Below, piece after piece: positions 23,266 to 34,627 of a stretch of DNA of 64,000 bases. The translations under genes were made by a program, and so were the position numbers. The notes under the pieces are model-generated. The model ran no database searches, had not been told where the DNA came from, and was given only the letters and a program-made list of their open reading frames with translations. Source of the DNA: Trema orientale (taxonomy: Eukaryota > Streptophyta > Magnoliopsida > Rosales > Cannabaceae); contig JXTC01000230.1 in assembly GCA_002914845.1 (NCBI GenBank), positions 233,023-297,022 of the forward strand, read 5' to 3'. How positions within the stretch are numbered: position 1 is the stretch's first letter; every line of letters begins with the position of its first letter.

Positions 23266-25073
23266 TGCTAGAATTGCCTAACACTTAGGGCAAAAATATA
23301 CATGCATGCTAACTATGGAAAATCACATGATCACATCATGAACGCAGCGGAATAATTAGCGGATTTAGGTTTTAAATTTTTTTACATGAAAACAATTTTC
23401 ATAACCATATTACATGCACATATCATATACAGGATCATGTATAACATAAATCAAATCTAGATGCATAAACCCTAGAGATGGGATTAGGGTTTACCTCTTG
23501 TGGCGTACTCCTTTTTGATCTCCCTGTTGATGGTGATCAAACCTCCAACCCTAGATCTTCTTGCCTATCCTCTCGCTCTTGGTTGAAGAGGTGAGTGGGC
23601 ACCAAGTCGAAACCTTCGTCGGAGAACGATCAAGAACACCTTCTTGATCTTATGGAACACCGGGATGTGAGATGAGACCTTGAGATTGCAAGAAACTTTT
23701 TCTCTCCTCTCTCAGCCTTGTGTTGGCCGAAATCCCTCTCTCTCTTTCCCTCTGTTTTTCGTGTAACACTATTGTGTTTTTTTTGTGCAGTTTTTTCTCT
23801 CATGCATTTTATGTATATGAGTCCAAAAACTGCTAACCCTAGTCCAACTAGGATTGGGCTTGTTCTCCAATTTGGGCTTTGGATGTATTTTTATAAATAT
23901 GTCCAACCGATGAAACTTATTTATAAAAATACCAACTTCTGTGTAGAATCATTATTTTACACAGTTTCATGAAACTAATTTCACGAATACCACCAACCAA
24001 TTAATGAGCTTTATTGAGTTAGACAAGGGACCTAATGGATCCAAATAATCTAAGCTCCAATAATATAATAAATACATAATAACTCTTATTATGGTATTTA
24101 TATAAATATTATTAGTAAAGGGGACACTCCACTAAAGGCCCAGTACTGCACTCTTAGATTAAATGTCATGCCTTTTAAAGAGATTCAATCAACTAACCTT
24201 GATTAACCGATCCATCTAGCATATTCTATACCACACATAGAATCCCTATACAATGCCGTAGTTGGATAGGTGAAATTACCGTAATACCCTTCCAATACCT
24301 ATTTACCTTTAAGTTACCATCTTTCTATCAAGGAATAATGTTGTCGATAATTTTGTTCTCAATGGCCATTTAGATAAAATTATCAACCAATTCACAAAGT
24401 GAATACTAAGATCTTAGATTTAATTATTCCATGAATCTTGAAAGAACCTAAAGTGGCATTAATGTATAGTGTCCTTAACTATTTGATGTTCCCATCAATT
24501 CACAAACCATAACCTCCAATATGCCAGAGTTCACCTCTAATTTCGTAGAGGCTAGTCTTTCAACAAATCAAAAGGCTACAACCTATGAAAGCAAGTCCAA
24601 TCAAATATCAAGGATTAAGATCTATATGCTAAGAGCTAGTTTATGGTAATATAAGAATTGAGTTACGGCACTCCAATTCTTTATATTGCCTGGTCCAGTT
24701 CAATACACATAACTTATTTATGTTGTATTAGTGTTTCTATCAGAAGTCACATACTTCAATGATTTGAGACACATCATTCCCGTTGAGATAGACAAACACT
24801 ACAACCTATAGTAAATAAAGTATTCCATCTTTATTTACAGATTGTGAACTAATTCATTTAGACTTAGATAAAGAAACAAGTCTCCCCATAATTAACACTT
24901 AATCATGTTTGTTTCTTTATACACAAACAAAGTCATGGAATCTTTTTCAGATAAATAAACTATACAACTAAGATAGTTTAATCTAGCAAATATCATAATT
25001 GCATATAAGAGAAAGTTGTTCATACTCAAAGGGTATAATTGGAAATATGCTTTTTAGGACAAAACTCCCAACA
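23266..25073 (-). mobile_element. solo LTR, 1,808 bp, with perfect 5 bp target duplication CATAA
   Basis: The segment starts TGCTAGAATTGCC and ends AAAACTCCCAACA, and is bounded by CATAA on both sides (23261-23265 and 25074-25078). TG...CA termini with a 5 bp duplication define an LTR; no internal domain, PBS or second LTR adjoins it, so it is a solo LTR left by recombination. The minus-strand start TGTTGGGAGTTTTGTCC is of a kind common in plant LTRs, so it is taken as minus-oriented. It contains no gene; a G-box-free, AT-rich sequence with a CT-rich patch near 23730. Confidence 0.8.
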
Positions 25074-25078
25074 CATAA

Positions 25079-25797
25079 AATAATAATAATTTCGTTGCAA
25101 TTTTATATTTAGCCCCTAACTTTTTAGTTTAATATTCTTTTATATCATTGATTTTACACTATTGCTCTTTCAAAAGCAACTTTCACACTTTTTCATAAAT
25201 GTCTTTGGCCAATTACCGATTCTCTTTTTGGCCATGACCTTCTATCCTAAATAGTAATTTATTGACGTTTTTGTCTTTTTTTCAGGCACTGTATGCCTCA
25301 GAAGGGTAAGGCACTAGAGAATTTGCAAGTAAATTAAAGAAGAAAAGAAAAGCAACCTCTCTTTTCATCTTCGTTCATCACACATTTCAGAAATCTTTTT
25401 TTCTTTTACTTTTGTTATGCGATCTTAAATCCATAATTGGTCAACGCCGAAAAAGTCAAAAATTAAGCATGACATGGTCGCGTAAGAATTCCCTTAATTA
25501 AAATGCGATCACATCCGAATGTGAAAGGTGCGACCAGTATAAAAAAAAAGGAAAACTGATTTAAGCTTCACCAAAAGAGTAATTGGCGTGGAAAAGGAAA
25601 CAAGCTTCAGAGTAGAGTAATCTCCTGTATTTAATTAAGGATATTACCCGATTCTATGTATGTCAAATTGTATACCTACTCGTTTATGTAATTGGGAAAC
25701 TTGAAGCCACCTTCACCTATATAAAGGGGACTCAGTCTCATAATTTGGGGACACGATATCTGACTACTACTTCACTATACACTCTGTAATTCTCTCT
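25079..25797 (+). other. upstream flank of the T-poor tract, promoter-like
   Basis: No gene. The last 250 bases have base composition unlike the tract that follows and include a TATA box. It could be the U3/R part of an LTR or an ordinary promoter; no matching copy was found on the other side of the tract. Confidence 0.4.
25718..25725 (+). promoter_or_regulatory. TATA box before the T-poor tract
   Basis: TATATAAA within CACCTATATAAAGGGGAC, about 80 bases before the tract begins at 25798. Spacing allows transcription to start near 25750 and to read the A-rich strand as RNA. Whether it is used is unknown. Confidence 0.4.
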
Positions 25798-27485
25798 ATG
25801 CTCACACCAAGAAGAAAACACAAAAAAGCCAAAATCCACAGAAAAAAAAAAAAAACAAAGCAACAAAGCAAATCTTATACAAGGCTAAAAAACTATAAAA
25901 AAAGAATATCCAAAACAAAGAACAAAGAACAACCAAGAACAAAAAAAAGCCAAACCCCGCAAGTTACAATAGAAATAGAAAACAAAACATACCCAAACAA
26001 AGCAAAAATAAAGAAAAAAAGAAAAAACTAAAGAGACCAAAAACAAGAATCAAAAGAAAAACAACAAACAACAAGCACCCCAAAAGGGACAACGACTACA
26101 CCCAAAGCCAACTAGAACACGAACAACCGAGAAAAGAAAACCGCACAATCCACCCTGAAAATCGCCGACTAAAAAAAAGAAGCAGGAGCGAGAAACAATC
26201 CGACAAGAAAACCCCAAGCCCTAAAAAACCCCCATAACCGATGCCAAACAAACCCAAACACCAAGACAAACAGTAGAACCCAACTTAAACCAAAACGAAA
26301 ACCACAAAAAAGGAAAAAACCTCAAACTGCCAGAAACGGAGACACAGAACAAACGCAGCCACAACTACCAAACCAAAAAAAAAAAAGGAAAAAACGACGA
26401 AGCAATTTCAGTCCACAAAACAAAAAAAAAAAAATAAAAAGTGATAAATTAATATATAGATTATCAAAAAACACAACAAAACAAATAAAAAAATAAACAA
26501 AAACCAGAGAGACACAGACACAATAAACCCACACACAATAAAAAAAACGACGACCCCATAGGCGAGATGAAAACAAAGCAAAAAATACAAACATGGAACA
26601 AAAATAAACAAAAAAGGAACAAAAGGCACACAAACAAAAACTATCGAAGAAAATAAAACCCTAACTTCAATACGTAGCACAAAAGTAAAAAACACAACCC
26701 TGAGTAAAACAAAAGCCCAAAGACCACAAACCACATATAAGATTAAAACAAAACAAATCAGAATGAAAGAAATACAGCACAAATGAACAAGAAATTAAAA
26801 CCGCTTAAAAAGCCAGTCCAAAGTCGAGAAGAACACAAACATCAGACCAACAAGACCGAACACGTCAAGCAGCAGAAAAACTAAAAAACCGCAAAGCAAA
26901 TGGAAGGAAAACAGGCAATGAACGGGAAAAAACAACAATGAATAAAGACAGCAACACACAATGAACAAAAGAAAAATGCAAACAAATAAAACGACCAAAA
27001 ACAGCATAAACAAAACTATCAAACAATAAAAAATAATAAAATAAGGATGTGTTGGGCATAAAGAAATGAAAAACCAATACGGATAACAAACTAAACACAA
27101 TCCGACAAAAACAAAAAGGAACCAAAAAAACATTACTAAGTGCTAAAATCGCAGAATAAAAAAACTACAAGTATAAAAAGCCCAAATGAAACCCAAAGCA
27201 AAAAAAAAGTACAAGACAAAATACTAATAATTGGAAATAAAAAAAAAAAAAAAAAACAAAAAAACAAAAAATTAACAAAAAAAAAAAGCGAGAGAAATCA
27301 TAAAAAACCAAACAAAATCAAATAAATTTAAACAGAAAATCCGAAAAAAAAAAACAAAAAGACCAAAGGCCACAAAAACAAAAACAGAAAAGAAAAAAAG
27401 GACACAAAAAAGAAGGAGACCACCAAGATACCAAAATACCAATAGGATCAAGACTAAAGATGAAAAGAACCCTAATAACTACGTG

Positions 27486-27517
<32 letters not shown>

Positions 27518-29545
27518 AGACAGAAAGAGAAAGGGAAACGAATAAAAAAAAAAAAAAAAACATAGAACAGTGAACACACGAACGTGCAATAATGAAACAT
27601 AAAACAAATACCTTAAGAAAAAAAACACAACATAAAAAAAAAAACAAAAAAAGAAAAACAAGCACAAGATCAAGATACAACTAAAAAAATACGCACAGAA
27701 CACTCAAAACAACCACCCTGAATCTCATGCTACAGGACAGCCGCACGAAAAGAAGAAGAAGCAAAAGGAAGATGAACATGGAAGCAAAACATTCCAAATC
27801 AGAAACATAGTGTTGGAAAAGAAAAAGAAACAAGTGCAAAATAAGAACAGAAAAAAATAAGAATAAGAACAACAAATAAATAAAGAAAGAAAAACAAAAA
27901 AACAAAGCAAAGAGAAAACTGTATAACAAGCTTTGAAACAAAACAAAAACAAAGACATCAGACAAAAAGGTCGAAAACAAACAAACCTGAAGAGAACAAT
28001 GACAACAAAAACATGACCAAAAACTCAACAAAAACAAAAAAAGAAAAACGAACTACACCACAAGAGAACGACCGCACGAACAAGAAAAAAAACAAACAAA
28101 AAAAAGAACAGGAGAGGGATTACCGCAAAAAAATTGAAGCGAGTTACACTACATCAAAAAGCTTGAGAACAAAAAACAAACTCAGAACAGCATGACACCG
28201 AGGAATCATGCATAAGAGAATACAAAACAAAGTAAAGTAACAAAAAATTGAACAACAGAACTAGTAATCAAAAACACAGAAAACAGTAAAAAGAGAAACA
28301 AATAAAGATATAAGATGACCCCAACCATAAAAGACAAATAACAAGAAGGAATAAAAAAAAGTAAATCTTTTGAAAAGTTAATACAAATAGAACCAACCTC
28401 CAACAAAAAGGATTTTCCGCAGTTCATCAAGGTACATAATATACTATCCACAAATAAAACACATAAAAAACAAAAAAAACAAAAAAAGAACAAAAAAATA
28501 AAAAAAATCAGAAAACAACAGCAAATAAATGTAAAAACAAATAAAATAAAGAAGAAAAAAACAGAACCAAATACACATCCAAAACAACGAAAAAAACACC
28601 TCACAATGAACCAAGAAAACTCAAAAGGCCACATCCCAATGAAACACAACACGAACAAAGAAAGCAACCAAAACAACCAAGGAAGACAACACATGACGCA
28701 TGAAAAAACGCAGCAAAAAAATAAACAGAGAGGGCAAGGCCAAGACTTGCGCAAAAATCAACAAAAAGCCAAGAGCAAAAGAAAAAGACACTGAACAGAC
28801 AAACAAAAGAAAAACAACGAAATCCATTCCAAAGCACCGCAAAACAAACAAAATAACAGGCCTAACCAAGAAATTAAAAAAAGAATGGCACAGTCACAAA
28901 CAAGCAATCTTTGGAATAAAAAAAAAAAAAAGATACAATACCGAAAAAAGGAAAAACAACACAAAAAACCCGATAAAAAAGAAAAAAAGAAAAAAAATAC
29001 TAAAAAAGAAAACAAATAAAAGCAGACAAAAGGCCTAAAACGGCCGAAGCTCCCCAAAGCAATCAGCCAAAAGCACCACCGAACAACAGCGGCCCAGAGC
29101 CCGAACACCAAAAAAACAACAACACACAAAGATTATCACCAAAAACGCGGCCATACGACAACAAGAAGCATCACCGCCAGAACATCTGGCAACACAACCA
29201 AAGAACCGACAACCACAAAGGAAAAGCTAAGAAAAACAAAGAACGGGAAACATAGTCAAAATTCAAACCAAAGGCATAAAAACACCTAAAAAAGTAAGTA
29301 AACCAGTAAAACAGAATAGTTACTTGAGACAAAGAAACAAAACAAAACAACATCAAAAACGAAAAAAAAGGACAAGTAGAACAACTAAAAAACAGAACAA
29401 AAAATAAAAAAAATACTAAAAACAAAAAGAACACATCAAACAAAACATCAACAAAAAGCATATTCTTCAAATACTGAAAGAGAACAGCAGAACGAAAGCA
29501 AAGCAAATCCAAACCAAACTACGAACACGGGCAAGAAGAAAAAAA
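25798..29545 (+). other. 3.75 kb T-depleted, A-rich tract of unknown nature
   Basis: Base use changes sharply at about 25798 and again at about 29545. In six sampled lines of 60 bases T makes up 23 of 360 (about 6%); one counted line is 60% A; C exceeds G. The + strand therefore consists almost wholly of A, C and G, with A-runs up to about 30 (27486-27515) and no short repeat unit. Long minus-strand open frames exist only because A is rare there, so stops are rare; they encode runs of Phe, Leu, Cys and Val and are not credible proteins. A few islands have more T (about 26420-26460, 27030-27110 and 28360-28450) and look like ordinary sequence. I cannot assign it to a known element; see findings. 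Confidence 0.75.
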
Positions 29546-29985
29546 AATGCACCTCTATTTTATGCATACCCCTGATAATATCTAACATACATGAGTGACA
29601 ATATTCATTTGCCCTTCAAATATTAAATCATCTAAAGGCAAATCAAATTTAAGTGACTGACTCACAGGAGGTCCATATATTAGAACATGTCCCGGCAGAG
29701 GAAAATTGTATAAACTGAACCACATCCCAGAAGCAGAGGATAGCAATACCATCATCCCTATATTTCGTGACTCAAATTGCACTATTTTGCGTTCTACGGG
29801 CCGGTCCCACACCAGGACCCGTTTTTGATAAGGTATATATCTAACCTGACATTTTTGGGTGCTATGGATTTAGTAGTAACCTCCGTTTCTCTATTTGAGG
29901 CTCCGGTGGTAAAGTCACTTTTTCAAGTGGACTTACCAAGAATCAGAAATTGCTGTTCGGACACCTGATTGATCAACAGGGGATT
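29546..29985. other. unassigned segment between T-poor tract and Ty3 LTR
   Basis: Base composition is normal again. A 76-codon minus-strand frame (29812-29582) has no motif I recognise. Part of it may belong to the LTR that ends at 31084, whose start I could not fix. Confidence 0.3.
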
Positions 29986-31084
29986 CTTTGATCATCATTA
30001 GCCTGGCATTACTACCATATCGAGGTAGGGGTTCGATTGCCTGATTTTATATCTATTTTGATTTATAATTGCATTAAAACTTATTTATGAAAAGTTGTGA
30101 TTTCACGATAGTTTGATAAATTGTTGAAAATTATTGGATTATACTGGGATTGGACTGTGTAAATTATTATACGTATCTTTTTTATATATCGTGATTATGA
30201 GATAAAATGGTGGTGTGCTGTCCATGTTACAATAAATCCCAAGATAATGCCAAGCTGGATTTTAAAGCATAATTTGATTCTTAGATGTATGGTTATTGTG
30301 AACGGTTACATATTATACATATCATAGGATCACACACTTGAAATCTATTTTAGCATTGCAGTATTTTAGATCGCTGACGAGTTGCTGCAGTGCTACGTGA
30401 GAGACCTAGGCTTCTGTGCAGGTTTTGGCTGATACATCCACGGATAGTGTGAGGATGCTGGGTACCTCTGCTTCAGAAGTATTACAGGACCGTGATGGGA
30501 GGATGAGAGCTCACTTATTTGCCTGTTGATATATGATATGTACAATGATGTAGTTTTGGATTAAGTTTTGAATATGTGATTATTGGATACCATTGATTTA
30601 TAAACTTGATTTATAAATGGATTTAAAAGGACTAACCATGCAGGTTTGGGAAATTACTTCCATCCAAAATGTAATTGAATTCCTACTGAGCATATGAATG
30701 CTCACCCCCTTACTTTTCCCCTCTCAGGTAGTGTTCGGCGTGATTTTTGAGACTCGGGAGCAGAGTAGTAAAAGGCTAGTTACCTTGCTAGGAATCGGTA
30801 ACTATGTAATAAACTCTGTTTAATTATCTTGAATTGTAATAAAATACTTAAGGGCCCATTTCACGGACTCAGTCTGTGTAATTTCTGTACTGGATTGTGA
30901 GACTACTGATAGTGATGCTTGGTTTATTTTAATAAATTTTATTAACAATCTACGTCTAATGGTGATCACAAAACTATGAGAATTTTACTTTTAAAATTAT
31001 TTTTATAAATTTTTCAAAAATAACTTTGAATTTCTACTTGTGAAATTCTCTTTCTGCTATTGGTCCGGGGTTTAGGTCGTGACA
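29986..31084 (+). mobile_element. Ty3/gypsy (Tekay/Del-like) LTR, 3' part
   Basis: Ends in GGTTTAGGTCGTGACA at 31084, a typical 3' terminus of long chromovirus LTRs, and carries the phrases ATATCGAGGTAGG near 30015 and GAATGCTCACCCCCTTACTT near 30695 that recur in such LTRs; a related layout is seen in the LTR at 34628-37616. The 5' end is not located, so no target duplication could be tested. No internal domain follows: it abuts a minus-strand integrase remnant, so it is a solo or truncated LTR. Confidence 0.55.
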
Positions 31085-31195
31085 AGTATAGCCTTAAGGA
31101 ATACCATGTCTCCAACTGAAAACTCCAAGTCCTTTTATCTCTTACCTGCATAGTTCTTTGGATGATTTTGGATCGTTTTTATCTTTGCCCTTTTT
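31085..31195 (-). mobile_element. Ty3/gypsy polyprotein fragment (integrase C-terminus)
   Basis: Minus-strand reading gives NYAGKR, a stop, then KDLEFSVGDMVFLKA, the conserved C-terminal block of Ty3 integrases (usually YADxRRxDLEFxVGDxVFLKV). It directly touches the LTR end at 31084, so that LTR was probably inserted into an older Ty3 element. About 30 codons only. Confidence 0.7.
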
Positions 31196-32057
31196 TTTCA
31201 AACAACATCCATTGTTTACAGTATATTTTGGGCTTTAGAAGTTTTTGCTCACTAACTTAATCTTAGTGAATTGGAGATTGATACCTTTTACTGAATCTCA
31301 TAACTCTTATCATTCATGTAACTGAAAAAAAAATTTCATTTCTTTAACAGAGAATTTTAATTTCTTATTCCCACAATTTCTTAGAGCCATTTTTAATTAC
31401 AAATTATCTTATGCCCCTTGCATTATCTCTTTCATCAAACATACAATCATACAATAAACTTCAATACATCATTTAATGTCAATAGAAAGTCTTTATACCT
31501 ATTGAATAAAGTGCCCCTTTAAAACTCTTTTAACTTTAGAATATTATACTATGCTACCTCAACTCTATTCAACAAGGTCAATATCATACACAAAGTAGTA
31601 ATATAAGAAAAAGCTTACTGATTCAAAAGTTTTAAACTAAAATTTGAATATCTAATATCAAATGTGTAGTTCCTCAAAAATGATTAACAGATGTAGAGAG
31701 TTTTCTTAGATGACACTAGATCACATAATTATAATATTTTCATAATTCTAATCATTGTTATATCATAATATATAATTAGATTTTTTGGATAAAAATTTAA
31801 ACTTTTGTAATTAATTTAGTCTTCATACTAAAGACTCTAGCTCTCTAAAACTTCGTGAATTCATTTGAACACAAGAATATTTTGTTCATCAATCAAGATA
31901 ATGTAATCATTAAAATGGTGTGTAAGTAGGCTTTAACCACGAGTAGTGAACTTTTCAATTTTGACTTTGTAGAAATAAAGAATTTCATTTCCAAAATGTA
32001 ACCAACTTTATATTAATAATTTTTCTTTTCACCCATTAAAAATTCAAATATATTTCT
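31196..32057. other. no gene recognised
   Basis: AT-rich sequence, possibly decayed continuation of the Ty3 element to its left. Nothing can be supported. Confidence 0.4.
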
Positions 32058-33059
32058 TGTTGTGGGTAATTTTCATAGCACAAGTATAAGACCCAAAAAC
32101 AAAGGGAAATATTCGAGGGGAAACCCCAAGTTGGCATCAACTGACCTCGCAACCAAGTGGTCTGCTTGGCCTCACGACCAAGAGGCTGTGACCAAGAGGA
32201 CTACCTGACCTCTTGGCTAAGAGGATAACTTGACGTCGTGACAAAGAGGTCTGCCTGGCCTCACGACCAAGAGGTCGTGAACAGGAGGACAGCCTGATCT
32301 CGCGACCAAGAGGTCTGTTTAGTCTCACGACTAAGATGTCGCAGCTAAGAGGACAACCTAACCTTGTGACTAAGAGGATAACCTAACCTTGAGACCGAAA
32401 CGTCTAGATTCCGGGATATGCCTCGAGATTTGCAGATTCCTCAACAACTGATCTAGGACATCAGTGGCCCATAACCACTCTGAACTCCATAAAGTGTGGG
32501 CTGTACTTACACCTACTCTACTAACAGCCATTAGTGGCCCTCAACCTAGGGTGTTGGAATATGGGAATGTGTCAGTGGCTAAAGCACTGCAGCCGTATGG
32601 GTCATTATATTAAATGCACAAGGATCAAAGACTAGGGGGACCATATTCCCTTATTGGGACGATCCAACGGCTCTAATGCGCTCCAAAAGTTGCCTATATA
32701 AAGTTCTTCAATCACCATATGAGAGGGGACTAAAAATAAAGGTTAAAACTCTGTCTTACTCTCTCATCATTTATATTTCTCTCATTGATAGCTCTCTACT
32801 AGAGACTATCTCTCTCTAAAACTCTAATTGCTAACTTAAGCTTTGGAGACTATCTGGTAGATACCACGCTAGTGCCTAGCACCCCCTCCCCCCAATTGCG
32901 TTCTCAGGACCCAGAGGTCAGGAAAGAGGATAACTCCACGCTCTTAGGTTTGAACCAAGCCTGCGGAGAGAGAGTTTTGATCTAGTTTTCGGTAACGACT
33001 AGTAATAAATTTTACTCTCATACTCCTCTATAGTTTCGGGACGAAATTTTGTGCCAACA
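32058..33059 (+). mobile_element. solo LTR-like element, about 1.0 kb, with internal minisatellite
   Basis: Starts TGTTGTGGG and ends GTGCCAACA; flanks are TTTCT and TTTCC, a 4 of 5 match, so the borders are probable. A TATA box (TATATAAA at 32695-32702) is followed by a pyrimidine-rich leader, the usual U3/R arrangement for a plus-oriented LTR. No PBS follows the right end. The right part, with 34 bases beyond the end, is repeated without net length change at 46700-47425. Confidence 0.55.
32138..32395. repeat. minisatellite based on CTCGCGACCAAGAGG
   Basis: About seven degenerate copies of a unit of roughly 35-45 bases built from GACCAAGAGGTCTGCCTGG and CCTCACGACCAAGAGG. It sits in the U3 part of the LTR-like element and is its most GC-rich portion. 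Confidence 0.7.
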
Positions 33060-33177
33060 TTTCCAATATTATTCATGCACAATAATAATATTATATCATA
33101 TGCAATTAATTTTTTGAAAAGAAACAACTTTATTAATACTCAAATAAGGGTTAAAATACCAAATCGAGTTACATATT

Positions 33178-34627
33178 GTTGGTTGTAATTTATGAAAAAC
33201 ATGACAAAATCAAAGATAGGTAGAAGCATAAAAAATAATAATTTTTTCCGTGTTATAGTTTTTTATAAAAACTTTTTAGGAGCTTTATTATGATCTAAAT
33301 ACATCTAATTGGATTGTATCTTAACTAATGAGTCTTCCTTCCTAAGCACCAAGCTTGAAACTCCAGACATGTGTAGGTATTTCGATCTTGATCAACTTTA
33401 AGTGAGAATCTAAGAATTCCAATAGTCTCCAATGATGGCTCTAAGAATTTCTCTCTTTCACTTTTCTCTCTATTTTCTTTGCAACCGCCAAACAAATGTT
33501 TCAGTCAAAACTAAATTTGTTTCTCACAAAAGAAAGGGGGAAAGAGCCTTTAATAGGCTCTACCTAAGGAGAACTGGGCCAGCCATAGTAAGCCCAGGTC
33601 TAGCTGAATTTCACTGCTAAAATAGCATTGAGGTGGGCCCTAATAACCCACCTTCTTATCCAACTTTTTTCTCCTTTTGTGTAATTGCATAGTTAACTGT
33701 TTGAGCCTAATTTGGCTAATATTATGCAATCCAAGATGTTGGTGTATGTTGGCATCCTAAATAGACATAAATCAATCAAGATCCAGTAGACAGAGGCCCA
33801 GTTCTAATTAACTCTTAATACAAGTGTGTTTGTACTACTAGTTATGGACTTTTTACACTAAAGGTCCAAACTGTACTCTTAAATTAAATAAATATCACAG
33901 GATACTTTATAATTAAATTATGTCTATTAGACAATTAACATTTTGCATGTATATCGTCATATAAATACTGATAATTGGAGCCAGGTAAAATTACCATTTT
34001 GCTCCTTCAATTATATCTTTTAATTCTTTAATACAAAACTATATCTAATAGACAACCTGACTTATAAAAAGTCTTCAATGAATAAAGTAACTAATTTTAT
34101 TAATTACTTAATTAAGGTTTAAATCATCTAAGATCCTATAACTCCTCAAAATAATATTTATTTCTCTATATAATAGAGTTGTGAATTCCATATCTATAAG
34201 CATATATTTATAATGCCCATAATAATGCATTACCAAAATGTCCGGGTCTAGATCATCAATTTCTTGATCCGCACATTTTAATATCTCAAATAATACAATT
34301 TACAAACACAGGTGCTTCACTTATTTCAGGATTAAGAAAGATATATATTAATTATTAAGTTTGTGAGAATATGTTCCTATCTACGACACTTATTATAAGA
34401 ATATATTTCACATAGTCCTTATTCAATGTTTACACACTAAGACTTTTATATATGGTCATACCAATATATATTAAGACACACTATAAATATATAAAGTCTT
34501 GCAACACGATCCAATAGAAGTATCCAACTTTTCTTATTACTTGTGAACAATCTTATTTGATTTAATTAGAGAAAATATGTCTTACTTTAATAAACACCTT
34601 TATTAAAATATTTATTTAATGAATAAA
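33178..34627 (-). mobile_element. LTR (family X), minus-oriented copy, main part
   Basis: This segment is the reverse complement of most of the LTR at 37719-38839: the block TTGGTTGTAATTTATG, the AATGATGGCTCTAAGAATTTC block (33430-33455) and a GGTCATACCAATATATATTAAGAC block (34455-34478) match in inverted order. A TATA-like stretch in reverse at about 33550 agrees with minus orientation. The copy is cut at about 33178 and interrupted at 34627 by the Tekay-like LTR; its rest is at 37622-37718. Confidence 0.7.

Noticed and set aside
25798-26031. Lys/Gln-rich plus-strand open frame of 77 codons at the start of the T-poor tract
   Set aside because: The composition of the tract (AAA, CAA, AAG) explains it; nothing beyond low complexity.
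26322-29512. Many long minus-strand open frames rich in Phe, Leu, Cys and Val (up to 182 codons), resembling membrane proteins
   Set aside because: They follow from the near absence of A on that strand, which removes stop codons. No conserved motif, start context or sensible hydrophobicity pattern is present.
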